Below, piece after piece: positions 22,560 to 33,960 of a stretch of 64,000 nucleotides of DNA (its first letter is position 1; each line of letters opens with the position of its first letter). Position numbers and translations under genes: made by a program. Source of the stretch: Arion vulgaris (lineage: Eukaryota > Mollusca > Gastropoda > Stylommatophora > Arionidae); assembly GCA_020796225.1 (NCBI GenBank), contig CM036755.1, positions 78,873,772 to 78,937,771 on the forward strand, written 5' to 3'. The notes beneath the pieces were generated by a model, which ran no database searches, was not told where the DNA came from, and was given only the letters and a program-made list of their open reading frames with translations.

Positions 22560-22745
22560 CTTATTCGAATCTGGACCTCGCCATTCTGTTCACGACTATA
22601 TTTTTTCCAGAGACTTCTAGGAGTTTTGCCGGAGCCACGGAGTTCGTGCTTTGTGCAATACTCTCTGCAGGTGGCCTGCCATATCTGCGGAGAGGGAGCG
22701 AACTATATGGGATAAAACCCAATACAACGAAGTCAATATTTCGAC
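22560..22745 (+). mobile_element. SINE copy with partial box B
   Basis: TTCGAATCTGGACC at the start is the 3' half of a pol III box B. It is followed by TTCACGACTATATTTTTTCC, TTGCCGGAGCCACGGAGTTC and GTGCTTTGTGCAATA, matching the minus-strand copy at 48850-49160 and the plus copy at 53975-54235. Confidence 0.65.
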
Positions 22746-22764
22746 TGCAGGCCTTTTTTAGAGA

Positions 22765-22905
22765 TGATGATGTCAACACATTCCTCCACTAAACGTCAAT
22801 ATCAAGTTTCTTATAGCATTGTCATATCATGTCTTGTTTACATACCTCCACTAAACGTCAATATCAAGTTTAGAATAGCATTGTCATTTCATGTCTTGTT
22901 TACAT
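22765..22905. repeat. two-copy direct repeat, about 64 bp
   Basis: CCTCCACTAAACGTCAATAT and the following GCATTGTCAT(A/T)TCATGTCTTG occur twice in tandem. Confidence 0.8.
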
Positions 22906-23194
22906 TTGTCAGTCTTGAATGTGGACAAACCAACATAGCAAGGGTAAAGTAAACATGAAATGAGTTTATCCAGGAAGATGTTACTTACACACGACCATAG
23001 TTTGACAAGAAACATACACAAGACTTGAAGCTAATCATAATGATGATCAATAGTAAAATAAACAAATACTAGACAAGTGTTGATAGCTCTCTTGAAACAT
23101 CAACATCGAGCAGACGAGCAGAGAAATTATAATCAACAAAGCAGAATTGAACCTGGTCCCTAGGGACGACACAGTGCCTGCTCACTAGAATGTC
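22906..23194. other. unassigned, no gene seen
   Basis: AT-rich sequence without recognisable features. Confidence 0.5.
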
Positions 23195-23465
23195 ATCTTC
23201 TTCTTCTTCAAATGCTCCATATCGATCACTTGTTAACCACTCTTTGTGATTTGTATGTGACCTGAGCCTAAGAGCGATGGTACGTTGTGTCAGTTATGCC
23301 ACCTACAAGTAGGTCAGCGCATTCGAATTCTGCGACGCTTTATTATTTACTAGGGTAGCTTCCCTATGCTCCTACCTGGTTCGTCTCTTACGACATACCT
23401 TGTAGGTTGCAGTGTTACTATTCTTTGCTCCCCTTTCGAGCCCCGACAACACATGGGCTGAAAAT
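23195..23465 (-). mobile_element. (GAA)-tailed retroposon, copy b
   Basis: The tail appears as CTTCTTCTTC on the plus strand. The body matches 43128-43400: GTTAACCACTCTTTGTGATT, CCTACAAGTAGG.CAGC, TATTATTTACTAGG.TAGC, and a head with ACTATTCTTTGCT.CCCTT. The minus-strand head contains the GTCGTAAGAGACGA-type motif also in 1131-1680. It directly abuts the 60-bp array. Confidence 0.7.
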
Positions 23466-23471
23466 CATATT

Positions 23472-24312
23472 AGTCTCAGTCGCTTACTTGTTATTTCTTG
23501 TGTCTGTATCCAGTGTTGTCTGGTAGCACCCAGTCTCAGTCGCTTACTTGTTATTTCTTGTGTCTGTATCCAGTGTTGTCTGGTAGCACCCAGTCTCAGT
23601 CGCTTACTTGTTATTTCTTGTGTCTGTATCCAGTGTTGTCTGGTAGCACCCAGTCTCAGTCGCTTACTTGTTATTTCTTGTGTCTGTATCCAGTGTTGTC
23701 TGGTAGCACCCAGTCTCAGTCGCTTACTTGTTATTTCTTGTGTCTGTATCCAGTGTTGTCTGGTAGCACCCAGTCTCAGTCGCTTACTTGTTCTTTCTTG
23801 TGTCTGTATCCAGTGTTGTCTGGTAGCACCCAGTCTCAGTCGCTTACTTGTTATTTCTTGTGTCTGTATCCAGTGTTGTCTGGTAGCACCCAGTCTCAGT
23901 CGCTTACTTGTTATTTCTTGTGTCTGTATCCAGTGTTGTCTGGTAGCACCCAGTCTCAGTCGCTTACTTGTTCTTTCTTGTGTCTGTATCCAGTGTTGTC
24001 TGGAAGCACCCAGTCTCAGTCGCTTACTTGTTCTTTCTTGTGTCTGTATCCAGTGTTGTCTGGAAGCACCCAGTCTCAGTCGCTTACTTGTTCTTTCTTG
24101 TGTCTGTATCCAGTGTTGTCTGGTAGTACCCAGTCTCAGTCGCTTACTTGTTATTTCTTGTGTCTGTATCCAGTGTTGTCTGGAAGCGCCCATTCTCAGT
24201 CGCTTACTTGTTATTTCTTGTGTCTGTATCCAGTGTTGTCTGGTAGCACCCAGTCTCAGTCGCTTACTTGTTATTTCTTGTGTCTGTATCGAGTGTTGTC
24301 TGGAAGCGCCCT
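23472..24312. repeat. 60-bp minisatellite, 14 copies
   Basis: The unit starts AGTCTCAGTCGCTTACTTGT and ends GTTGTCTGGTAGCACCC. Copies differ mainly at TTATTTC or TTCTTTC and TGGTAGC or TGGAAGC. As the unit is a multiple of 3, three overlapping frames of 242-305 residues stay open, two plus and one minus. These are artefacts. Confidence 0.98.
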
Positions 24313-24455
24313 ATCTTATAGGAGATTGAAAAAATATGTATCAATATAAGAAGTCAATGTTTATCATAGAAGATGGGAGATATATGGATCAATATAAAAA
24401 GTCACTGTTTATCATAAGAAGAAATACTGCAGTGAACACATTACCAGTTCATGTA
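24313..24455. repeat. two-copy short repeat
   Basis: A roughly 60-bp phrase with ATCAATATAA.AAGTCA.TGTTTATCATA occurs twice between the two large arrays. Confidence 0.6.
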
Positions 24456-24812
24456 ACACTATCTATTCGCTAATCCTGTTTTGCCTTTCGGCTTCAGTGG
24501 ACACTATCTATTCACTAATCCCGTTTTGCCTTTAGGCTTCAGTGGACACTATCTATTCACTAATCCTGTTTTGCCTTTCGGCTTCAGTGGACACTATCTA
24601 TTCACTAATCCTGTTTTGCCTTTCGGCTTCAGTGGACACTATCTATTCACTAATCCTGTTTTGCCTTTCGGCTTCAGTGGACACTATCTATTCACTAATC
24701 CTGTTTTGCCTTTCGGCTTCAGTGGACACTATCTATTCACTAATCCTGTTTTGCCTTTCGGCTTCAGTGGACACTATCTATTCACTAATCCTGTTTTGCA
24801 TTTCGGCGTCAG
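24456..24812. repeat. 45-bp minisatellite, 8 copies
   Basis: The unit is ACACTATCTATTCACTAATC then CTGTTTTGCCTTTCGGCTTCAGTGG. Open frames across it are 15-residue repeats and not genes. Confidence 0.97.
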
Positions 24813-24839
24813 GTCGAAATAAATAGACACATGGAGCAG

Positions 24840-25079
24840 GCCTCCTAATGCGCCTTGTACATGGTGGAATTTAGTGTTACGGATATTCCAACGGTTCATC
24901 GTTTACGTGGTCGTCCTCTGTGTATGTTGCCCTTGTATCTGAATGTTAGTTCGCTGTGTGGGAGATTGTCTTGTGGTAACTTTGATACGTGCCTGAACCA
25001 TTTGACCTGTTGTTTCTTAATATATGCTAGCACAGGCAATGATCCCACTCTTCTTCTGATTTCGTAGTTTTTGATAATA
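24840..25079 (-). mobile_element. LINE ORF2 C-terminus, right part of split copy
   Basis: The minus strand reads YEIRRRVGSLPVLAYIKKQQ, VKWFRHVSKLPQDN and GRPRKR. It continues the ORF that starts at 26690-26428 on the other side of the mariner. Confidence 0.75.
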
Positions 25080-26427
25080 CGAGGGCAAGTCAATAAGTAA
25101 GCCACAAAGTTCTGTGGGATGACAAGTAAATGTAGTTGGTGTTTTATAAAGGTGTCATTAGGTGACAGAAACATCGAACTTTATATTCCCGTTCGTCAGG
25201 TGGCGCTAGGTGTCTCATGCGCATGCGCAGAGCATAAATAAAATGGTGACTGTACTTACAGATGGTACAACCAAAGAGCAACGTGCTGTTGTGCGTTTTT
25301 TGTGGGCAAAATGACTGTCTGCAAAGGACATTCATAAGGAAATGCTTCTTGTTTATATTGACAAATGTTTGTCCCGTAAAGCGGTACATAGCGGGATAGA
25401 TAACTTTTCACAAGGACGCTCTAAAATTATTGATGAAATCCGATCTGGTTGTCCTGTTGAGATTGCAACAGAAGCATCAGTGCAGCGTGTGGAGGAGATG
25501 ATTAGAGGTGACAGACGAGTAGCGATAGACTCTATAGCATCTGCAATAGGGTGCTCACTTGGTTCAGCATACAGCATAATGCATGATCGATTGAAATTTA
25601 AGAAAGTGGGCCCATTGTGGGTACCCAGACAATTGAAGGAGGAACACAAAATGAACCGATTTGGACTGTCCTTGCATCATCTCTGTCGATACGAAGATGA
25701 AGGAGAAGACATGCTGAACAGGATTGTTACTGGGGATGAATCATGGGTGCGCATCACTACCAGCCCGAATCAAAGCGAGCTTCAATGCAGTGGAAACATC
25801 CTTCTTCACCTTGTGTCCAAAAATCAAGGATACGCCATCAGCAGGAAGGTTATGCTGACGGTGTTCTGGGATTGTCAAGTGGTGTTTTTAACCAATTGCA
25901 AGAAGAAAGGTGACAGTGTGAATTCTGAATCGTACTTTCTGAATCGTACTGTGAAGTTCTATTGATGCGTCATGATGCAATTCGAAAAAACCGTCCAGGA
26001 CTGCTGACTAGAGGAGTGCTGCTTCTTGAAGACAATGGAGATCACATACGGCTCGATTAACTCAGGAGCAAATTAGCCAACTAAGGTGGGAAGTTCTGGA
26101 ACATCCATCTTGCAGTCCCGACTTAGCCCCTAACGATTTCCACCTTTTTGGTCCACTGAAAACCCACCTTGACGGAAGACATTTCGCGAATGACGCCGAA
26201 GTTGAATGTGAAGTGAAAACGTGGTTTAGAAAACAGAGCCTGCAGTTCTATGCAGCCGGATTGGGAGGATTGATAAAACGATGGGATAAGTGCACCAATG
26301 TTGGTGGAAATTATGTTGAGAAATAAAGGGACAACGTATGTATACAAATACACTGGTTTCAAGTTGTTATCGTGTTTAGTTATTTTTCTACAGCCATTTG
26401 TGGCTTACTTACTGACTTCCCCTCGTA
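25078..26427 (+). mobile_element. mariner element nested in a LINE
   Basis: Inverted repeats of 29 bp lie at 25080-25108 and 26397-26425 (CGAGGG.AAGTCA.TAAGTA, then AGCCACAAA) and differ at two positions. TA duplications flank them at 25078-25079 and 26426-26427, as in all Tc1/mariner insertions. The length of 1346 bp is normal for a mariner. The host LINE reads TRRD up to the TA and resumes after it. Confidence 0.92.
25279..26326 (+). pseudogene. mariner transposase, inactivated
   Basis: Starts with EQRAVVRFLWAK, then hits a TGA at about 25311. The main open part, 25342-25965, carries the paired HTH region (VQRVEEMIRGDRRVAIDSIA, GSAYSIMHDRL), the linker WVPRQL.EEHK, and the first catalytic aspartate in IVTGDESWV. 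After frame breaks, the second aspartate is in an LLEDNGDHI segment where functional copies have HDN.RPH, and the third is in SPDLAPNDFHLF. The end reads WDKCTNVGGNYVEK before TAA at 26324-26326. Stops and shifts make it inactive. Confidence 0.9.
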
Positions 26428-26691
26428 TCTCTTCTTGTTACATTTAGAATTCGTTGTAAACATTTCATCTCTGTCGTTTGGATTCTTCTTTTCTTTTCTC
26501 ATTTGTTGTCAGTGTCCAGGTCTGATACTGATAACAATGTTGGTAAGAAAATTGTATTGAACATTGCTCTCTTGGCATCCATCGTTACGTGCATCGCTGA
26601 CTCATACAATTATTTCACAAGAAAAAGTAAAAGTAAAATAAAAAGTAGCAGATATAGTAAGCAAAGTTCTTCCATCATACAAGAGTGGACA
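26428..26691 (-). mobile_element. LINE ORF2 fragment, left part of split copy
   Basis: On the minus strand it reads HVTMDAKRAMFNTIF, then a degenerate L.TDN. segment, then TEMKCL and NVTRRD. This matches the LINE at 12510-12680. Confidence 0.75.
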
Positions 26692-27157
26692 GTCTATACT
26701 CTACGTTCCTAAACTTTTCTCGGCCACGGCCAACTTTGCAAGACATAAATTGTCTTATAAATTGTCTTAATTGTTATAATTGTCTTAATTGGGGATAAAT
26801 TGTCCCCCATCCCAACCCCATGCATCCCCGCCCCGTTATAACAGTTTTCCGTGCTCAAGCAGTTTCATATTATCGACGTAAATAGCAACTAATGATACAT
26901 TACTGCTTATGCCGTGAAATTATTGAAAAAGTAGCGGACACTATGTGCTTCATCTTGCATTTAGTTATTCAATCGCAAAATCACGAAAATAATTTATTTT
27001 AAAATATATATTATACATTTTTTTTATAAGGAGCCACCAACCCTTAGATTTCCTGAACGCCCCCAAGTGCTTCTGAACCCACTATCGCCCCCTCCCTAGA
27101 TGGCTTCAACGCCCACTGGGGCAGGTACCGCCCACTTTGGGAACCTATGGTCTACAC
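26692..27157. mobile_element. hAT-type non-autonomous element, 450 bp
   Basis: GTCTATAC (26692-26699) and GTCTACAC (27150-27157) form an 8-bp duplication with one mismatch. The ends are imperfect inverted repeats, TCTACGTTCCTAAAC and the complement CATAGGTTCCCAAAG. The interior has CGCCCACTGGGGC and GTACCGCCCACTTTGGG, shared with the elements at 30.3 and 32.8-33.35 kb. It encodes nothing. Confidence 0.7.
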
Positions 27158-29406
27158 TATAGACAATATTCAGAAGAAGTATCAAGAAGAGACCGGTTTA
27201 GAAATGTGGACATTATTGGGTACAACATCAATACTGAACTTCATCAAGAAACAACACAACATCAATACTGAACTTCATTAAGAAACAACACAACAACAAT
27301 ACTGAACTTCATTAAGAAACAACACAACAACAATACTGAACTTCATTAAGAAACAACACAACAACAATACTGAACTTCATTAAGAAACAACACAACATCA
27401 ATACTGAACTTCATTAAGAAACAACACAACATCAATACTGAACTTCATTAAGAAACAACACAACAACAATACTGAACTTCATTAAGAAACAACACAACAA
27501 CAATACTGAACTTCATCAAGAAACAACACAACAACAATACTGAACTTCATTAAGAAACAACACAACATCAATACTGAACTTCATTAAGAAACAACACAAC
27601 AACAATACTGAACTTCATTAAGAAACAACACAACAACAATACTGAACTTCATCAAGAAACAACACAACAACAATACTGAACTTCATCAAGAAACAACACA
27701 GCATCAATACTGAACTTCATTAAGAAACAACACAACATCAATACTGAACTTCATTAAGAAACAACACAACAACAATACTGAACTTCATTAAGAAACAACA
27801 CAACAACAATACTGAACTTCATTAAGAAACAACACAACATCAATACTGAACTTCATTAAGAAACAACACAACAACAATACTGAACTTCATTAAGAAACAA
27901 CACAACATCAATACTGAACTTCATTAAGAAACAACACAACAACAATACTGAACTTCATCAAGAAACAACACAACAACAATACTGAACTTCATTAAGAAAC
28001 AACACAACATCAATACTGAACTTCATCAAGAAACAACACAGCATCAATACTGAACTTCATCAAGAAACAACACAACATCAATACTGAACTTCATTAAGAA
28101 ACAACACAACAACAATACTGAACTTCATTAAGAAACAACACAACATCAATACTGAACTTCATCAAGAAACAACACAACAACAATACTGAACTTCATTAAG
28201 AAACAACACAACAACAATACTGAACTTCATTAAGAAACAACACAACAACAATACTGAACTTCATTAAGAAACAACACAACATCAATACTGAACTTCATTA
28301 AGAAACAACACAACAACAATACTGAACTTCATCAAGAAACAACACAGCATCAATACTGAACTTCATTAAGAAACAACACAACAACAATACTGAACTTCAT
28401 TAAGAAACAACACAACATCAATACTGAACTTCATTAAGAAACAACACAACATCAATACTGAACTTCATCAAGAAACAACACAACAACAATACTGAACTTC
28501 ATTAAGAAACAACACAACATCAATACTGAACTTCATCAAGAAACAACACAACAACAATACTGAACTTCATTAAGAAACAACACAACAACAATACTGAACT
28601 TCATTAAGAAACAACACAACAACAATACTGAACTTCATTAAGAAACAACACAACATCAATACTGAACTTCATTAAGAAACAACACAACAACAATACTGAA
28701 CTTCATCAAGAAACAACACAACATCAATACTGAACTTCATTAAGAAACAACACAACAACAATACTGAACTTCATCAAGAAACAACACAACATCAATACTG
28801 AACTTCATCAAGAAACAACACAACATCAATACTGAACTTCATCAAGAAACAACACAACATCAATACTGAACTTCATTAAGAAACAACACAACATCAATAC
28901 TGAACTTCATCAAGAAACAACACAACATCAATACTGAACTTCATTAAGAAACAACACAACATCAATACTGAACTTCATTAAGAAACAACACAACATCAAT
29001 ACTGAACTTCATTAAGAAACAACACAACAACAATACTGAACTTCATTAAGAAACAACACAACATCAATACTGAACTTCATCAAGAAACAACACAACATCA
29101 ATACTGAACTTCATCAAGAAACAACACAACATCAATACTGAACTTCATTAAGAAACAACACAACATCAATACTGAACTTCATCAAGAAACAACACAACAT
29201 CAATACTGAACTTCATTAAGAAACAACACAACATCAATACTGAACTTCATTAAGAAACAACACAACAACAATACTGAACTTCATTAAGAAACAACACAAC
29301 ATCAATACTGAACTTCATCAAGAAACAACACAACATCAATACTGAACTTCATCAAGAAACAACACAACATCAATACTGAACTTCATTAAGAAACAACACA
29401 ACAACA
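27158..29406 (+). repeat. 34-bp minisatellite, about 64 copies, grown from a LINE
   Basis: 27158-27221 is LINE sequence with AAGAAGAGACCGGTTTAGAA, equivalent to 12668-12716. The next LINE codons (SILNFIKKQQ-like) become the repeat unit: CATCAATACTGAACTTCATT then AAGAAACAACACAA. Units vary mainly at CATC, CAAC or GCATC and at CATTAAG or CATCAAG. No open frame persists. Confidence 0.95.
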
Positions 29407-29900
29407 AACTTATCAACAGCGGACCTCGTCATTCGAGTGTTACTCCGACTTCAGATGTACATGTCATTTAGAGCCACCGAGTAAAGGGTCAGGATTTCCT
29501 GTGGTTCAACCGTGTACCATATGCATACCTATAGGCATGCGCGTGTTTACGGTAATGAGAGAGCGGACAGGCTTGCATCAACAGCATCGATTGTTTGGCG
29601 AGTTGAAGATGGATAAGGGGATATTCTTCGGTCTCTTCGCGACTGTCTGTTGGATGAGGATACTAAAATCGATGTTGAATCGATCAAGCGATTTAGGCTG
29701 TTTGGAGTTACCCGTTGTACAAGTCGAACTGGACGCCTGAGCGGCAGAGAGAGAGAGGTATGTTTAATCAGCGAGCCACGGGAACCATCAGTATGCATAC
29801 TCTTCGATATCTATTGGGGAGACTGAGCACCTATGGGTCTGCCCGGAGTGCAATGACGTCAGTTTAGTAACCAATAACCAATAACAATATGCAGACACAT
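29406..29900 (+). mobile_element. LINE RNase H end and C-terminal tail, plus strand
   Basis: GGCATGCGCGTGTTTACGGT near 29534 encodes the HAGVYGNERAD block. After frame changes, RFRLFGVTRCTSRTGR and GTISMHTLRYL follow, then a tail of AACCAATAACC repeats near 29868-29885. It is an inverted relative of 21715-22375. Confidence 0.7.
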
Positions 29901-30002
29901 TTTTGGGGAAAAGCTGACCTCAAACTCAGATGTTTTCACGGTGCATGATCACTAGCGTAGCGTGTTATCAACTTGACTACCAACTATCACCCGTGTGTTG
30001 TG

Positions 30003-30190
30003 ATTGAGGTAGGGGCCTAGGGAAACTACCTAGTAAATAAAAAGCATCGCAGAAATCGGATGTGTTGGCCTACTTGTAGGCGCACAGCTGGCACAACGCA
30101 CAATCGCTCTTAGGCTCAGATAAGATACAAATCGCAAAGAATAGTTAACAAGTGTTCGATGTGAAGCGTTCAAAGAACAAGAAGATTATC
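30003..30190 (+). mobile_element. (GAA)-tailed retroposon, copy c
   Basis: GCATCGCAGAAATCGGATGT, GGCCTACTTGTAGGCGCA and GTTAACAAGTGTTCGATGTG match copies a, b and d. It ends AAGAACAAGAAGA. Confidence 0.6.
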
Positions 30191-30268
30191 AACTATCATT
30201 TAATTCCATTTAATTCTTTTCCATTTTCAAAGAAAAATCATGAAATTAGTGTCATCACTAATTCCTTC

Positions 30269-30560
30269 ATCTACAGCAGCGTTTTCCAAAACGGGCGGTT
30301 CTGCCCCTCCCCTCCCCAGTGGGCGCTGAAGCGTTCTATGGAAGCGATCGTTGAATTTTCTACGTAAAAGTGAAAATAGAACATGTATATATATATATAT
30401 GTGTGTGTGGGGGTGGGGGTTTGGCAAACTGTTATAATGGGGAGGGGGCGTTGACAAACTGTTATAATGGGCAGGGGGCGAGGGGCGTTACAAAGTTTGT
30501 ACTTTGTGTCGTACAAAGTGGGCGATGGACTGAACAAGTTTGGGAATCTATGATCTAAAG
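30269..30560. mobile_element. hAT-type non-autonomous element, 276 bp
   Basis: ATCTACAG (30269-30276) and ATCTAAAG (30553-30560) flank imperfect inverted ends, CAGCGTTTTCCAAAAC and the complement CATAGATTCCCAAAC. The interior contains CCCCAGTGGGCGCTG and AAAGTGGGCGATGG plus a TA/TG run and G-rich blocks (30408-30490). Confidence 0.7.
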
Positions 30561-30584
30561 CAATAAAAAAAAAAACTCCCATAT

Positions 30585-30735
30585 TTTTTCCAGCCCTTAG
30601 GGTATGGAGTGCCTGTCACTTCCTATTTCTAGACCCTAGTGTATAGCAGGTAGGAAGTCCAATTCCTTTCATCACGTGTGAAACGTAGAATGTGGGATTA
30701 AACCCACAACTCTCTTGAGTCGGAGTGGATAGACG
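30585..30735 (-). mobile_element. tRNA-derived SINE, minus strand
   Basis: On the minus strand a GTGGGTTTAATCCCAC stretch looks like a T arm with box B. It is followed by TCTACGTTTCACACGTGATG and a body ending near GGCACTCCATACC. It is related to 48625-48800. Confidence 0.55.
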
Positions 30736-30737
30736 CT

Positions 30738-31030
30738 AATTCTTCCCATGTCATCTACAGTACACATCTTAATTCTTCCCATGTTATCTACAGTACACAT
30801 CTTAATTCTTCCCATGTTATCTACAGTACACATCCGAATTCTTCCCATGTTATCTACAGTACACATCTTAATTCTTCCCATGTTATCTACAGTACACATC
30901 CGAATTCTTCCCATGTTATCTACAGTACACATCCGAATTCTTCCCATGTTATCTACAGTACACATCCGAATTCTTCCCATGTCATCTACAGTACACATCT
31001 TAATTATTCCCATGTCATCTACAGTACACT
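30738..31030. repeat. 33-bp minisatellite, 9 copies
   Basis: The unit is AATTCTTCCCATGTTATCTA then CAGTACACATCTT. It varies at GTTATC or GTCATC and CATCTTA or CATCCGA. Frames stay open on both strands because 33 is a multiple of 3. Confidence 0.97.
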
Positions 31031-31567
31031 CCACTTCTATTTCTATATGAAATAATATGTACATTTTTGCTATTTAAGCTTTAAAATTTCTGTGAAGAAA
31101 AGTTAATGTAAATGATCGTGACACAGCCAACATTTGTGTTGTTTTACTTCCTGGTTGGGTTACGAACTTCAGAAACAGAACAAGTTCGGAAAAACAGTGT
31201 ATCCGCGTGAATTCCGTTCGGAACTATCTCCCGTTATATAATACAAATGGTTCCTGTTCCGGGTCATTGATTCAAACAGAAACATTATTACATCAAAGGA
31301 AAAGATAAAATTGTGTTTAAATATAGCTATATCCTGGACACGCACGCGGATTTGATCTCGATAATGTTATTTTTTCCCCTGGATTTGAAGTGTCATGGTT
31401 ATGTTTTCTGGACAAATTTGTACATTATGTAAAGAGTTGAACAAACATCCGGCAATAATGACAGAAGTAAATTCAATAATTTCGATTTGTTCATTTTTAA
31501 TTTTTCAATGTTGTTTTTAAAATGTAATTGTCATTTTGAATGATTGCGAAAATGCAACGTTTTCCAT
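31031..31567. other. unassigned, no gene seen
   Basis: AT-rich sequence without recognisable repeats or coding. Confidence 0.5.
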
Positions 31568-31766
31568 CTTTATATTTGTCCATACTTCTGAACGTCTTCG
31601 ATCCTTATATTTGTCCATACTTCTGAACGTCTTCGATCCTTATATTTGTCCATACTTCTGAACGTCTTCGATCCTTATATTTGTCCATACTTCTGAACGT
31701 CTTCGATCCTTATATTTGTCCATACTTCTGAACGTCTTCGATCCTTATATTTGTCCATACTTCTGA
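31568..31766. repeat. 35-bp minisatellite, 6 copies
   Basis: The unit is CTTATATTTGTCCATACTTC then TGAACGTCTTCGATC. Confidence 0.97.
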
Positions 31767-32050
31767 GCCGATGTCATTAATGCGGTACGCTCTCAATTAT
31801 GTGATATGGGCAAGTCTCAGACACTGGAACGAGTTAGAGAATTAGGCGTTAAATTTGGACATGCCAGACAGTGTCGTCTTCGTGGTAGAGAGAAGATATA
31901 GTAATCAATTTCTCATGGGTACTGTGAGCAAATGGACTTTGGGATGGCTGCTACAGCGGAGGACAGAGCACGAAAGGGAATGCTCAATGTGCCATGATGT
32001 CGATCGCATAACATAACATCCTTAACTTTAGTTGCAACGTATCATGTTCA
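31767..32050 (+). mobile_element. possible LINE C-terminal tail remnant
   Basis: An ELGVKFGHARQCRLRGRE-like stretch and GTVSKWTLGWLLQRRTEHE parallel the GVTRCTS, GTISMHTLRYL and STYG order of the RNase H-type LINE tails at 21.7 and 29.7 kb. Frames are broken. Confidence 0.45.
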
Positions 32051-32188
32051 CTAACATACGTGACTATAAGCTTATTGCATGAAATGGTCCAAATAGGTGT
32101 GAAGCATGGACATTTAACACGATAGTGGAAAAACATCTATGTGCTTTTGAATAAAAGTGTTACAGAAAAGTCCTTCGTATATACTGGA

Positions 32189-32307
32189 CAAAGACGGGGA
32201 CCATCACCGGTGCTACGGAGTTCATGCACAGCAGTTGAGATCTACCTGTGTAAGAAAGAGATGGGATCACACATGGTTACTCACCGAAGTGCAATGATGA
32301 TGGTCCT

Positions 32308-32345
<38 letters not shown>

Positions 32346-32355
32346 TAATCAATCT
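32189..32355 (+). mobile_element. SINE 3' part with (AATC)n tail
   Basis: GGTGCTACGGAGTTCATGCA, GTGTAAGAAAGAGATGGGAT and CATGGTTACTCACCGAAGTG precede an (AATC)n tail at about 32312-32352. This plus-strand copy fixes the orientation of the relatives at 113-300 and 13000-13345. Confidence 0.7.
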
Positions 32356-32399
32356 GGACAGAGAAGAGAATAAACAAGACTTATCCAGCAAGAGCTCAT

Positions 32400-32650
32400 A
32401 ATCAAAGAAAAACTGACTGATGCTACAAATGAGAATAACAAAATGGAAGTATTTTGGACATATAAAGAGACACAAATGGTTGGAGAAGATCATTATGGAA
32501 TGTGACATCCGGCAAAGTGGTGAGAAGGAAGACAACGGTGAAGATGAGATCAGGATTAACTGATGATTTGAGGAACATCTGACATATGAGAGGGAAATTA
32601 CGAAGGACAGTTAGGGGGAAAAGTTCTGCTCCAGGACAAGCTATTTGATA
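32400..32650 (+). mobile_element. LINE ORF2 end fragment
   Basis: Reads MRITKWKYFGHIKRHKWLEK, then IIMECDIRQSGEK. After shifts come DDLRNI and VRGKSSAPGQAI. This is the terminal ORF2 pattern of the family at 44.2 and 38.0 kb. Confidence 0.65.
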
Positions 32651-32794
32651 ATGATTAGATATATAGTATTATATTATATACTAATTTTGCTTTTTATTAT
32701 TATTTTCTAATTTTATCAATTTTTCTTTAATAGTTCTTGAAGTTTCTTTAGTTTGAAAATAAATATCTCCTTGAATATTATTTGTATTTTTTAC

Positions 32795-33350
32795 TTGTAT
32801 TATTCAATCGCAAAAAAATGTATTAAAAAATATATATTATTCATTTCTTCTATAAGGTGCCACCGACCCTAATCGCCTGAACCCCCTCCCCGTTCCTAAA
32901 ATGCTTCTGAACCCACTATCACCCTAGAAGACTTCTACTGGGGATGGGGAGAGAGGGGAGTGGTTTCATAAGAATTGGGGCGGGGAGGGTGTGTTCAGGC
33001 GATTAGGGTCGGTTCCTCCTGAAAAAAGAAATTAATAATAATTATTTTTAAATAGATTATTTTAGTGATTTTGAGATTGAATAATCATTTAAAATTTGAA
33101 TTCTGCATTTAAATTTATCTTATGCCCGTCTTACACGATCAATTTTTTTCATCAATTTTCTATTTCATGTATATAATCATTTGAAAATTGGCCATGTGTG
33201 ACAGAAATATATATCAATTTTCTATGTCAAAGTGAAAATAGAGCATGTATATATATGGGGGCGTTGGCAAATTGTTATACTGGGGAGGTGGAGGTACAAA
33301 GTTTATGTCATGCAAAGTGGGCGGTGGGCCGTTAAAGGTTGAGAATCTAT
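32795..33350. mobile_element. hAT-like element with internal inverted repeat
   Basis: TATTCAATCGCAAAA and the ATAAGG(T/A)GCCACC region match 26945-27060. An inverted pair, ACCGACCCTAATCGCCTGAA at about 32868 and its complement ending at about 33013, gives a hairpin about 270 bp across. The right part (CAAAGTGGGCGGTGGGCC, GAGAATCTATGG) matches the right end of 30269-30560. The exact ends are uncertain. Confidence 0.55.
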
Positions 33351-33360
33351 GGACTAGAGC

Positions 33361-33877
33361 GATCTGATATCTATTGAGACTAAATAACCTCTCTGTCGTC
33401 AGTTCTGTTTAAAAAATCACATAAAAAAATTATACACACATTTATAAATCCATGAAAGTACATCTTTAGTTATTGAAGTAAAACAATAGTAAAACAAGAC
33501 ACACATTTGTTAGATATAAGCTTAGAACAGGATCTTATAACAACTGATTAAAAAATAACGACAAATTAAGCGAATACGGATGTCTGTAAGATGGGATATC
33601 GTGGGAACATTGATACAAAACACAGCAGACATCTGAAGCATACAATCTGACAATTTCCATAGACTATCTAAAGAAAGCAAATCAGTAGTAGAAGAAGAAT
33701 GGACAACATTTAATAGTCATATTAGAAGCAGCCAAAGAAACATGCGGAGCAGTAAAATACAGAGGTACAAGACCATGAATGTTGCACTGAGCTCTAGAAT
33801 TATATTATCTGTCACATCAGTTTACCATCAAATAAAAATGTGTATGTTTTCATATAGTTTACAGTAGCTATCACATT
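33361..33877. other. no gene seen, possible LINE scrap
   Basis: The segment 33690-33780 can be read as EEWTTFNSHI, then AAKETCGAVKYRGTRP, which resembles the linker before RT in LINE ORF2. The rest is unassigned. Confidence 0.35.
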
Positions 33878-33878
33878 A

Positions 33879-33958
<80 letters not shown>
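33878..33958. repeat. (TA)n microsatellite, about 80 bp
   Basis: An uninterrupted alternating TA run of about 40 units. Confidence 0.98.

Positions 33959-33960
<2 letters not shown>

Noticed and set aside
23412..24349. Three overlapping open frames of 242-305 residues
   Set aside because: Artefact of a 60-bp unit divisible by 3; equally long frames exist on both strands.
27222..29406. CRISPR-like array of short regular repeats
   Set aside because: Units are directly adjacent with no unique spacers, the unit is LINE sequence, and the context is eukaryotic. The same holds for the 28-bp array at 54.6 kb.
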